Positions 26,755 through 35,054 are shown, counted from the stretch's first letter. The stretch is 43,149 bases of DNA from Bacillus sp. (in: firmicutes) (GCA_011524525.1 WTKE01000061.1:1-43149), one strand, 5' to 3'. A program made the numbers and translations. The notes: generated by a model not told the origin, from the letters alone.

Positions 26755-26796
26755 TCAATATTTTCCACCCTGTTGGTCAATGTAAGCCGTTTCATA
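26755..26796 (+). promoter_or_regulatory. 42-bp box upstream of the ABC importer operon
   Basis: Half-sites TCAAT begin at 26755 and 26777, 22 bp apart on the same strand (two helical turns). The box ends at GTTTCATA, which overlaps a possible -35 (TTTCAT), followed 16-17 bases later by an A/T-rich -10. It differs at only three central positions from the copy at 23053-23094. It lies between the divergent kinase and permease genes and might also affect the kinase promoter. Confidence 0.7.
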
Positions 26797-26839
26797 GTTT
26801 TTTAAAATAGTTGAAAATAGGACTATGGAGGTGCAGGGG

Positions 26840-27808
26840 ATGAATAGTCAAAGTAATGTAAAAGAAGTTGACGGGGCAGTTGTTGTTAGTGAGAAACGCA
26901 CGCAAAAAACTGTGTCCACTCCTTTGTTTAGTAAAAAGAAGCTGAAAGATGCAGGATTGTTCACCTTATTCGTTGGACCTGTGTTCTTAGCATTTACCTT
27001 AATTGTCTTAATTCCTTTCTTTTCGGGTGTGTATTATGCATTTACGGATTGGAACGGGATTACAGGGTCGGTCCAGTGGGTTGGACTTGATAACTTTAAG
27101 TATTTAATTTTTGAAGATAAACAGTTTCACGCTTCCTTCCTTCTAACGACGAAATATACGGTTGTAGCAATCTTGCTAACGAACGTAATCGGGTTTGGAT
27201 TAGCGATTCTCGTGACACAAATGCTGAAAACGAGGAATATTTTACGAACAGTCTTCTTCATGCCGAATCTACTTGGTGGTCTTTTACTAGGATTCATTTG
27301 GCAGTTTATTTTTGTAAAAGGATTCGCTTCTATCGGCGAAATCACAGGGATTCCACTTTTTGAACTGGCTTGGCTAGGAGATGCAAGCACAGCCTTTTGG
27401 GGAATTGTAATTGTCAGCGTGTGGCAAGGTGCTGGTTACATCATGATCATCTATATCGCCGCACTACAAAATGTTCCACAAGAATTAATTGAAGCAGCAA
27501 GAATTGACGGGGCTAACAGATTTCAAATTCTCCGTCACATCACGATGCCATTAGTTGCACCAGCTGTAACGATCTGTTTATTCTTAACAACGGCATCCTC
27601 TTTTAAAATCTTTGATGCGAACCTATCGTTAACGAATGGTGGACCATTTAAATCAACGGAAATGTTAGCGCTTAATATTTACACTGAGGCTTTCGTTAAT
27701 AACCGTTACGGAATTGGTGAAGCAAAGGCATTGATCTTCTTCCTTGTCGTAGCTGCAATTACCGTACTACAAGTGACGATTTCTAAGAAAAGGGAGGTTG
27801 AATCGTGA
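26840..27808 (+). CDS. Sugar ABC transporter permease 1 (MalF/UgpA type)
   Basis: A 322-residue membrane component of a carbohydrate importer with about six membrane segments and the cytoplasmic EAA loop (ELIEAARIDGANRFQILRHITMPL) that contacts the ATPase. The ATG at 26840 is chosen because GGAGGTG lies eight bases before it; the upstream ATG at 26825 overlaps that ribosome binding site. First gene of a three-gene operon; its TGA overlaps the start of permease 2. Confidence 0.92.
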   Translation: MNSQSNVKEVDGAVVVSEKRTQKTVSTPLFSKKKLKDAGLFTLFVGPVFLAFTLIVLIPFFSGVYYAFTDWNGITGSVQWVGLDNFKYLIFEDKQFHASFLLTTKYTVVAILLTNVIGFGLAILVTQMLKTRNILRTVFFMPNLLGGLLLGFIWQFIFVKGFASIGEITGIPLFELAWLGDASTAFWGIVIVSVWQGAGYIMIIYIAALQNVPQELIEAARIDGANRFQILRHITMPLVAPAVTICLFLTTASSFKIFDANLSLTNGGPFKSTEMLALNIYTEAFVNNRYGIGEAKALIFFLVVAAITVLQVTISKKREVES

Positions 27809-28635
27809 TGGGTCACAAGTATTCATGGAGAACCTTTAGTGTTGAAATCGTTGCGATTGTGCTCGGACTTGTGTTCTTAGTCCCTTTCTATTATGTCGTT
27901 TCAAACTCCTTGAAGCCTTTTGCTGAGATTTTAACCAATACCTCGGCTTTACCGAAAGTGTTTCAGTTTGATAACTATGTACGAGCCTTTGAAATGCTTG
28001 ATTTCTTTAATGTTTTTAAAAATTCGTTGATTATCACGATTGCGAGTAATGTAGTTTTGGTGATCTTTTGCTCGATGGCGGCGTATATGCTCGTTCGTAC
28101 GAAAAAGAAGATTAGTAATATCATCTTTATGACCTTCGTTGCGGCAATGATTATTCCGTTCCAATCAATAATGATTCCGCTGATTAAAACAGCTGGAAAT
28201 TTTGGATTACTGAACAGCGTGTGGGGCCTTGTGATTATGTATTTAGGCTTCGGATCTGGAATGACAATATTCTTGTACCACGGTTTTATTAAAGGAATTC
28301 CGGTTGAACTGGAAGAAGCAGCGATCATTGATGGTTGTTCACGATTCGGTGTCTTCTGGAGAATTGTTTTTCCGCTATTAAAACCAATTACGGTGACGAT
28401 TGTGATTTTAAACAGCTTATGGATTTGGAATGACTTCCTATTGCCGTCTCTTGTTCTTCAGGATCCGGAGCTAAGAACGATTCCACTTGCGACTTTCTTC
28501 TTCTTCGGTCAATATACGAAGCAATGGGATTTAGCACTAGCTGCATTGGTTCTTGGTATCATCCCGCTATTGATTTTCTTCTTCTCGATGCAAAAACACA
28601 TCATTAAGGGAATTACTAGTGGTTCAATTAAGTAA
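27805..28635 (+). CDS. Sugar ABC transporter permease 2 (MalG/UgpE type)
   Basis: A 276-residue membrane permease with about six membrane segments and the EAA loop ELEEAAIIDGCSRFGVFWRIVFPLLKP. It starts at GTG 27805 or the adjacent ATG 27808, both overlapping the permease 1 stop and served by GGGAGG. It forms the translocation channel with permease 1. No ATP-binding gene follows, so the complex probably uses a shared MsmX-type ATPase, as many Bacillus sugar importers do. Confidence 0.92.
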   Translation: MMGHKYSWRTFSVEIVAIVLGLVFLVPFYYVVSNSLKPFAEILTNTSALPKVFQFDNYVRAFEMLDFFNVFKNSLIITIASNVVLVIFCSMAAYMLVRTKKKISNIIFMTFVAAMIIPFQSIMIPLIKTAGNFGLLNSVWGLVIMYLGFGSGMTIFLYHGFIKGIPVELEEAAIIDGCSRFGVFWRIVFPLLKPITVTIVILNSLWIWNDFLLPSLVLQDPELRTIPLATFFFFGQYTKQWDLALAALVLGIIPLLIFFFSMQKHIIKGITSGSIK

Positions 28636-28646
28636 GGGTTTTACCT

Positions 28647-28674
28647 CCACAGTCTGAAAAAGCTCAGGCTGTGG
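28647..28674 (+). promoter_or_regulatory. Intergenic hairpin between permease and binding-protein genes
   Basis: CCACAG pairs with CTGTGG around an inner TGA/TCA stem. There is no U tract after it, so it is more likely an mRNA-stabilising or processing hairpin than a terminator. Such hairpins often raise the level of the downstream binding-protein mRNA. Confidence 0.5.
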
Positions 28675-28723
28675 AATCAAATATAAAAATTTTAAAGATC
28701 TTTTTCCAAGGGGGAAAACAAAA

Positions 28724-30019
28724 ATGGCTTTAAAGTTGAAAAAGTACTCAGTTTTAGCAGGTGTATTGTCTGCCTCACTTCTTTTAGGAGCTTGTTCAAG
28801 TGATAGCGCTTCTGGCGACAAAGAAGGTGCAAGCAAGGACGATAAAGTAGTAATTGATATTTTCCAAGGGAAGGTTGAAATTGCTGATCAATTGAAAGCG
28901 TTAACAGACGAGTATACAAAAGAACATCCAGATGTGACTTTTAATATTGAAACAGTTGGTGGCGGCGCGGACGGTGCGGCTGCACTAAAAGCAAAATTTG
29001 CTTCTAATAAAGCACCTGATATTTTCACAAATGACGGAGATGCACAATTATTGGTTTGGCAGGATAAGTTAGAAGATTTATCTGATCAACCTTGGGTAGC
29101 TGACGCATTCGAAGGTACTTTAGATGGAATGACATCTGATGGGAAAATTTATGGTATGCCTTTAAATATGGAAGGTTACGGCTTTGCTTATAACAAAGAA
29201 TTATTTGAAAAAGCAGGGATCACGGAGCTTCCTACGACGTTCTCTGAATTAGAAGCTGCAGCTAAGAAACTTCAAGATGCTGGCATCACTCCATTCTCGA
29301 TCGGTTATGGCGAGTGGTGGGTATTAGCAAACCACGGATTAAACGTTCCATTTGCTTACCAAGAAGACACTGACGCGTTCTTCACTGGCTTAAATGACGG
29401 TTCTGGTAAAATTGAAGGCAACGAATTCGTGAGCAAGTACTTTGATTTAATCGACTTAACGATTAAGTATGGTAACAAAAATCCATTAACAACTGATTAC
29501 AACACACAAGTAACACTATTCGCTACTGGCGAAGCTGCAATGACGCAACAAGGGAACTGGATTCAACCAATGCTAGACAAGATCAACCCTGAAATTGAAG
29601 TTGGATTTATTCCAATGCCACTTACAGATGACGAGGCTCAATCAGATAAGCTAATGGTTGACGTTCCAAGTAACTGGGTTGTTCACAACGGTTCAACGGA
29701 TGAAGAAAAAGAAGTAGCAAAAGACTTCTTAAACTGGATGGTTACCTCTGAAGCTGGTAAAACAGCATTAACAAAAGAATTCAAGTACATCCCTGCATTC
29801 AAATCTGTTGAAGCATCAGCTGATGACATCGGACCTCTAGGCGCTGACCTTCTGAAGTACTCTCAAGAAGGCAAAACCTACTCTTGGCAGTTCATGAAGT
29901 ACCCAGATGGTGCTGGTCAAGAATTCGGTGCAGCTCTTCAAGCATACGTTGGCGGCCAAGCATCTAAAGAAGACACAATGAAAGCCTTCGACGCAACTTG
30001 GAAGAAGCTAAAGAAATAA
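28724..30019 (+). CDS. Sugar ABC transporter substrate-binding lipoprotein
   Basis: A 431-residue extracellular solute-binding protein of family 1. The lipoprotein signal ends at LLGAC, with Cys24 lipidated. The mature fold contains NIETVGGGADGAAALKAKFASNKAPDIFTNDGDAQLLVW and the later MTQQGNWIQPML typical of oligosaccharide binders. It captures the sugar for the two permeases encoded upstream. Its place last in the operon, behind an intergenic hairpin and before a strong terminator, suits higher expression than the permeases. The ligand is unknown; the co-regulated alpha-glucosidase suggests an alpha-glucoside. Confidence 0.92.
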   Translation: MALKLKKYSVLAGVLSASLLLGACSSDSASGDKEGASKDDKVVIDIFQGKVEIADQLKALTDEYTKEHPDVTFNIETVGGGADGAAALKAKFASNKAPDIFTNDGDAQLLVWQDKLEDLSDQPWVADAFEGTLDGMTSDGKIYGMPLNMEGYGFAYNKELFEKAGITELPTTFSELEAAAKKLQDAGITPFSIGYGEWWVLANHGLNVPFAYQEDTDAFFTGLNDGSGKIEGNEFVSKYFDLIDLTIKYGNKNPLTTDYNTQVTLFATGEAAMTQQGNWIQPMLDKINPEIEVGFIPMPLTDDEAQSDKLMVDVPSNWVVHNGSTDEEKEVAKDFLNWMVTSEAGKTALTKEFKYIPAFKSVEASADDIGPLGADLLKYSQEGKTYSWQFMKYPDGAGQEFGAALQAYVGGQASKEDTMKAFDATWKKLKK

Positions 30020-30035
30020 TAATGACGAATTTTTA

Positions 30036-30090
30036 AAACTGACTCAAGTCAGCCGTGGACATTCCACAGCTGGCTGGGTCAGTTTTTTTG
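30036..30090 (+). terminator. Terminator of the ABC importer operon
   Basis: ACTGACTCAAGTCAGC pairs with GCTGGCTGGGTCAGT, extended by an inner GTGGA/TCCAC stem, and is followed by TTTTTTT. Confidence 0.9.
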
Positions 30091-30106
30091 GTATATCTCA
30101 CTAACT

Positions 30107-30402
30107 GTCCACCCTACACGGACAAAAAGGGTGTTTCTGTCCACGAGCGGTGACAGACACCCTAAAAAGACACTTCCCCCATATCTGTCCACGGAGGGTG
30201 ACAGACACCCCAAAAAGACACTTCCCCACATTCTGTCCACGGAGGGTGACAGACACCCCAAAAAGACACTTCCCCACATTCTGTCCACGGAGGGTGTCTG
30301 TCACCGCAAAAAGACACTTTCCCCACATTTGTCCACGAGGGGTGTCTGTCACCGCAAAAAGACACTTTCCCCACATTCTGTCCACGAGGGGTGTCTGTCA
30401 CC
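30107..30402. repeat. REP-like array D: cap plus six 48-bp units
   Basis: The cap GTCCACCCTACACGGAC (30107-30123) is followed 32 bp on by the first of six units starting GTCCACG at 30139, 30187, 30235, 30283, 30331 and 30380 (steps 48, 48, 48, 48, 49). Cores at 30149, 30197 and 30245 read GGTGACAGACACC; those at 30293, 30341 and 30390 read the reverse complement GGTGTCTGTCACC, while the flanks keep one direction. Each core is followed by an A-rich AAAAAGACA spacer and a CCCC run. It fills most of the 439-base gap upstream of ywqB. Confidence 0.93.
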
Positions 30403-30419
30403 GCATTCGGTGGTATAAT
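30392..30419 (+). promoter_or_regulatory. Candidate ywqB-ywqA promoter abutting the repeat array
   Basis: A perfect TATAAT is at 30414-30419, preceded by GG. The position of the -35 falls inside the last repeat core and has no good TTGACA match, so the promoter may depend on the array or be weak. Confidence 0.4.
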
Positions 30420-30458
30420 GGAGGATAGACTATTTTTGATAACGGGAGGGTTGGACGG

Positions 30459-32081
30459 ATGTCACATATCCCTGAGGTATACAAAGAATTAATTGAAGCG
30501 GCTGCCGCAGATGTTTCGAAGCTCCTGAGTCCGGGTTATGAACCGGATGCGAAGCTGATGCAAAAAGGACTTCTTATATATAGGCAAGGACTCGTTACAA
30601 AGGTCCGCTACGAGGATGGCTCGGTTACATCAACGGTTCAGGATGTTACACCGGTGTTTGTTCAGGTGGAGCTGAACTTCTTCCAAACAAGCTCCTGCTC
30701 CTGCCCAGCCGATGGAATTTGCCGTCATATCGTCGCTACCTTTCTTTACGCATTTTCCCAAGTGGGCAGCGTGGCTGACTGGGTCGAGGAATGGCGCACC
30801 CCTCTTCATGAGAAAAAAACCGCGCAACAGCTCGGACTCATGAAGGCCAAGGATTTAATGAAAGGATCAGGCACTATTAAACCCGATTACGATCATTGGG
30901 TTCAAACCTTTCAAAACAGCTTTCAATCAATCATGAAGGGCCAAGGAACACCAAAGCCCTACCTCATCCCAGAACTGTACCAGGCCTATTCGAGACGACT
31001 CCGTGCAAGTGCACCTGTTGAACAAGAATGGAAGCAGCTTTACCTATTGGTCGGAAACATCTTTTCGTTCCGCCAGTTACTCAACTTAAGCCAGGAATCC
31101 GGTCATAGCTCCTATGACATTGAACGTAACTACCAGCAGCTATTTTTCTCGCTCATTGACGAAACCGAGGTGCTCATTAACCGCCTAAGCGTACACGCCC
31201 TTCCCTTCGCCTTTGATGAGTTCATTGCCCGTCTTAAAGATGACGTAACCGACCTTCTCATTGACGAGGTCGCTTTGGAATTCGAACGGATCCAACTTTA
31301 TCAGCTGCTTTGGAGTTCTCTTTTTAAAAAGAAGCATTGGCGTGAAGAAGAGCTAGAAAAACTTGCGAACCTTGGAAAAATCAACGGCTCCTACGCCCTA
31401 TCACTTGGCTACATCCATCTCAACCTATTGTTAAAACGAGACGAAAAAGCTCTATCCATCATCAGCCAGCACGAAGCAGACATTAGCCCGTTTCTTCTCA
31501 TCTGGTTAGAGGACTTTAAATCACAGCGCGACTGGAAACGCATGGGGCCATTCGTTGAGGCATTTATTGGATACTTACGACCTTATTTACTCAGCTTACC
31601 AAACAGCTACGCGTGCTTTGACTTCACTCGGTACGCAACCAGAGTGCTGCAATCGTACTGCGCAGAAACGAACCGGATCGATCTGTATGAAAAAATCCTC
31701 ATGCAGCTTCTTCCCTATAGCTACCGTGAATACGAACATTACTTATATATGGAAAAGCAATTCGAAAAATGGAGCGACCTGCAAGCCTATATTGGATATG
31801 ACATGACCTCCATCTCAACCGATAAAATCAAAGAGCTACAAAAAGAGGACCCAGCCGTCCTATTGCCGCTCTACCATCAATCGATTCAGAAAAATATTGA
31901 TTTAAAAAATCGTGGCAACTATCGCCAAGCTGTTCGTGAGCTAAAAAAACTTCGAACAATATATAAAAAACTCAAGCGCCAAGACGAGTTTGAGCAATTT
32001 TTCGACCTATTACTTGAGCGTACGAAACGGCTTCGAGCGTTTCACGAGGAATGTCAAAGGGGTAAGCTGATTCATGCTTAA
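30459..32081 (+). CDS. ywqB: SWIM zinc-finger protein YwqB
   Basis: A 540-residue cytoplasmic protein. The SWIM zinc motif is Cys80-x-Cys82-x5-Cys88-x-His90 (SCSCPADGICRH); the rest is helical and without a recognised domain. SWIM fingers bind DNA or protein partners of SNF2 ATPases. GGGAGGG precedes the ATG. Its last eight bases overlap the start of ywqA, so the pair is translationally coupled, and the gene order matches ywqB-ywqA of B. subtilis. Its function is not known. Confidence 0.9.
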   Translation: MSHIPEVYKELIEAAAADVSKLLSPGYEPDAKLMQKGLLIYRQGLVTKVRYEDGSVTSTVQDVTPVFVQVELNFFQTSSCSCPADGICRHIVATFLYAFSQVGSVADWVEEWRTPLHEKKTAQQLGLMKAKDLMKGSGTIKPDYDHWVQTFQNSFQSIMKGQGTPKPYLIPELYQAYSRRLRASAPVEQEWKQLYLLVGNIFSFRQLLNLSQESGHSSYDIERNYQQLFFSLIDETEVLINRLSVHALPFAFDEFIARLKDDVTDLLIDEVALEFERIQLYQLLWSSLFKKKHWREEELEKLANLGKINGSYALSLGYIHLNLLLKRDEKALSIISQHEADISPFLLIWLEDFKSQRDWKRMGPFVEAFIGYLRPYLLSLPNSYACFDFTRYATRVLQSYCAETNRIDLYEKILMQLLPYSYREYEHYLYMEKQFEKWSDLQAYIGYDMTSISTDKIKELQKEDPAVLLPLYHQSIQKNIDLKNRGNYRQAVRELKKLRTIYKKLKRQDEFEQFFDLLLERTKRLRAFHEECQRGKLIHA

Positions 32082-34899
32082 AACGAGACTTGTACACATA
32101 CACATTCGTCATATAGAAAACAATCGCTACTTTATTTGGGCAACCAATGACCATAACGACGACGTTCAACCGTCCCAATGGAAATCGCTTCTTTTTAACC
32201 GTCACAAGGAATCATATTACGGAACCTTTGTCGATGAAGAGACGATTGACCAACATCCCGGCGTGTCTATCGACGCTTGGCAGCTGGTGTCCCTTTTAGC
32301 ACAAGAGCAATTCAACCAGCTCATTGAGTGGGATTGGGATGAAACAGCGCAAATTTGCCTAGCCTCTGCCCATTCGCTACACGAAGCCATTTCGGAAAAA
32401 GATTGGCTTCCTGACTTTTCAGCATGGGAACAAGACGAATTCCGCTGGGCTCTTCCTGAACGGGTCAAGCAGGAATTTGATCCGTCTTTTTTTGAGCAGC
32501 AAATTTCAGAGGAAGAAACCGTACAGCTTTTTGTAGAAAAATGGTTCGACTCCTCCCTTAGCGCCTTCTTCGACAGAAACCAGGAATGGCACGAAAAGGT
32601 AGGAGTAAAGCTTGATGCCTTGAAAAATCAAGCTCTGTCTCCTCGCGCATTGGCTACGTATTTTGATGAAGAAACATGGAGCGAATGGATTGGCTTAAAG
32701 GAATCTCAAGTACCGTTTTCACTAGGACTGCGCTTAGAGGAGCCAGCGGACCTTGATGGAACATGGGAGCTGCAAGTCTTTTTACGTGGAAAAAATCAAG
32801 CAGATCTCATTGTGGATGCCAAAGATGACAGCAATATGCCAAAAAGCTGGTATCCATATGACTCGTATATCGAGCGTGAGCAGCAGCGTTGGGTCGAGCT
32901 TTTTCCATGGTTAGAAGGAAAACGAGGTGTCACTAGTCAGTTAACAGAAAATGATGCTTGGATGTTCTTGTCTGATGCGAGTGAAACGTTGTTAGCACTG
33001 GGAGTTGAAATTCTCCTCCCTTCTTGGTGGCAAGCGATGAAGAACGCGAACTTGAAGGTCAAAGCGAAACTCAAGGGAACGAGCACTCGCGGTCAATCCT
33101 TTGTAGGCCTACAGGCGATGCTTGATTACAACTGGCGCTTCTCGATGAACGGAGTGGAGCTAAGTGAGGATGAGTTCCATCAGCTCGTCGAGGAAAAAAG
33201 GCGACTCGTATTTATTCGCGGCCGTTGGATTAAACTTGATCCAGGATTTATTCGTACGATTCAAGATCTGATGAAAAAGGCGGAAAAAGAAGGCTTGCAC
33301 GTAAGGGACCTCATTCAGCAGGAGCTTTTAGGTGGGGATGATGAAGACCCTTCACAATCGTTAGATGATCCACGTGCGTTTGCCAAGATACAAATTGATT
33401 TGAACCGTCAGTGGAAGCAAATGATTAAGCAGCTTCAGGACGTTCGGTCGATTCCAGAGGTTGAAGTGCCTGGGAGCTTCCTTGGTGAGCTGAGACCATA
33501 CCAAAAACAAGGCATGAGCTGGCTATTGTTTTTGCGTAAGTATGGATTTGGCGCGGTTTTAGCCGATGATATGGGACTTGGTAAAACGATTCAGCTGATC
33601 AGTTACCTTTTACAGGTGAAAAAAGAAGACAAAAATCCAGCACCGGCTTTGATTGTTTGTCCAACCTCTGTACTTGGAAACTGGCAAAAGGAGATCGAAC
33701 GCTTTGCTCCAAATATGAAGGTATATCTTCATTACGGTTCGAATCGTTTGAAAGAGGAAAAGTTCAAGGAGAAAGTGCTGGAGTCGGACGTTGTGTTAAC
33801 TTCCTATGGATTGACCCATATTGATGCAGCCGAATTCGAGCCGATTACATGGAGCTCGGTCGCAATCGACGAAGCACAAAATATTAAAAATGCCGGAACA
33901 AAGCAGTCTCGTGCGGTTCGTAAGCTGAACGGTAAGCACCACATCGCTCTCACCGGAACACCGATGGAAAACCGTTTGACCGAGCTTTGGAGTATTTTTG
34001 ATTTTACCAATCACGGTTACTTAGGAAGCTTAGGGAATTTCCAGAAAAAGTTCGTCCTGCCGATTGAAAAAGACAATGAGAAGGAAAAAATCAGTGAGCT
34101 TCAAGCATTGATTCGTCCATTCTTACTCAGACGAACGAAAAAAGACGAAGAAGTGGCTCTCAACTTGCCGGATAAGCAGGAGCAAAAGGAATACTGTCCG
34201 CTTACGGCCGAGCAGGCATCACTGTACGAGCAGCTCGTTCAAGATACGTTTGCTCAGATCGAAACACTTACTGGTCTTGAGCGAAAGGGTCTTATTTTAC
34301 AATTATTGAGCCGCTTAAAGCAGCTATGTAACCACCCTGCCCTTTATTTGAAGGAAGAAAATCCATTACAGCTTCTTGAACGTTCGGTTAAGCTTGAAAA
34401 ATTAACCGAGCTCATTGAAGCCGTACTAGAGCGCGAGGAAAGCGGTTTGATTTTCACTCAGTACATCGAAATGGGTGAAATCATCCGACGCGTGTTAAAT
34501 AAGAAGTACGGAATTGAAGTTCCTTTCTTAAACGGAAGTGTGCCAAAAGCCAAGCGAGACGAAATGATCACACGGTTCCAAAACCGCGAGTTCCCTGTGT
34601 TCCTACTAAGCCTGAAAGCCGGTGGAACCGGGTTAAATCTAACAGCGGCAAACCATGTCATCCATTACGATCGCTGGTGGAACCCAGCCGTCGAAAACCA
34701 AGCAACCGACCGTGCGTACCGTATCGGCCAAAAAAGGTTCGTTCACGTGCACAAATTCATCAGCACGGGCACACTCGAAGAAAAAATCGACGCCATGCTA
34801 GAGAAAAAACAAACGCTAAACGATTCCATCATCCAAAGCGACAACTGGATTACCGAGCTCTCCACCGACGAGCTCCGCGACTTAATCCTCCTCTCATAG
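32074..34899 (+). CDS. ywqA: SNF2-family helicase YwqA
   Basis: A 941-residue Swi2/Snf2 ATPase, a DNA translocase that remodels protein-DNA complexes. An N-terminal bacterial SNF2-associated region (~1-460) is followed by the two RecA-like lobes: DDMGLGKT (498-505), DEAQ (~598), LTGTPMENRL, then SLKAGGTGLNLTAANHVIHYDRWWNP and the arginine-finger motif QATDRAYRIGQ. It pairs with the SWIM protein encoded just upstream. Target and biological role are unknown for this pair, although RapA-like roles in RNA polymerase recycling have been proposed for related ATPases. REP-like element E starts seven bases after its TAG. Confidence 0.92.
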   Translation: MLKTRLVHIHIRHIENNRYFIWATNDHNDDVQPSQWKSLLFNRHKESYYGTFVDEETIDQHPGVSIDAWQLVSLLAQEQFNQLIEWDWDETAQICLASAHSLHEAISEKDWLPDFSAWEQDEFRWALPERVKQEFDPSFFEQQISEEETVQLFVEKWFDSSLSAFFDRNQEWHEKVGVKLDALKNQALSPRALATYFDEETWSEWIGLKESQVPFSLGLRLEEPADLDGTWELQVFLRGKNQADLIVDAKDDSNMPKSWYPYDSYIEREQQRWVELFPWLEGKRGVTSQLTENDAWMFLSDASETLLALGVEILLPSWWQAMKNANLKVKAKLKGTSTRGQSFVGLQAMLDYNWRFSMNGVELSEDEFHQLVEEKRRLVFIRGRWIKLDPGFIRTIQDLMKKAEKEGLHVRDLIQQELLGGDDEDPSQSLDDPRAFAKIQIDLNRQWKQMIKQLQDVRSIPEVEVPGSFLGELRPYQKQGMSWLLFLRKYGFGAVLADDMGLGKTIQLISYLLQVKKEDKNPAPALIVCPTSVLGNWQKEIERFAPNMKVYLHYGSNRLKEEKFKEKVLESDVVLTSYGLTHIDAAEFEPITWSSVAIDEAQNIKNAGTKQSRAVRKLNGKHHIALTGTPMENRLTELWSIFDFTNHGYLGSLGNFQKKFVLPIEKDNEKEKISELQALIRPFLLRRTKKDEEVALNLPDKQEQKEYCPLTAEQASLYEQLVQDTFAQIETLTGLERKGLILQLLSRLKQLCNHPALYLKEENPLQLLERSVKLEKLTELIEAVLEREESGLIFTQYIEMGEIIRRVLNKKYGIEVPFLNGSVPKAKRDEMITRFQNREFPVFLLSLKAGGTGLNLTAANHVIHYDRWWNPAVENQATDRAYRIGQKRFVHVHKFISTGTLEEKIDAMLEKKQTLNDSIIQSDNWITELSTDELRDLILLS

Positions 34900-34906
34900 T
34901 AATAAC

Positions 34907-35035
34907 GGTGTCTGTCACCACAGAAAGACAGATGGGGCCATTTTGTCCGCCTGGAATGTACACTTTACGTTTTGCCTACTGTCCGTCTCAGGTGGACAAA
35001 ACCTACAAAACTGTCCACGAAGGGTGTCTGTCACC
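34907..35035. repeat. REP-like element E: two single units head to head
   Basis: Core GGTGTCTGTCACC (34907-34919) runs to the cap GTCCGCCTGGAATGTAC (34945-34961). A second cap GTCCGTCTCAGGTGGAC (34981-34997) follows, then 32 bp on GTCCACG and core GGTGTCTGTCACC (35023-35035). The two caps face each other, giving a bipartite mosaic-type arrangement in the ywqA-LCP gap. Confidence 0.8.
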
Positions 35036-35054
35036 GCAAGTGGGACGTAGAAAG

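Noticed and set aside
26825-26842. ATG at 26825 as start of permease 1
   Set aside because: The GGAGG ribosome binding site lies directly after it and serves the ATG at 26840.
28647-28674. Terminator between permease 2 and the binding-protein gene
   Set aside because: The hairpin has no following U tract and the downstream gene clearly belongs to the operon.
30107-30402. CRISPR array
   Set aside because: The whole 48-bp unit is repeated; there are no unique spacers and no cas genes.
30079-30428. Several overlapping ORFs of 69-95 codons on both strands
   Set aside because: They are open only because a stop-free 48-bp repeat (a multiple of three) is tandemly copied; they have no ribosome binding sites and their products are pure repeats.
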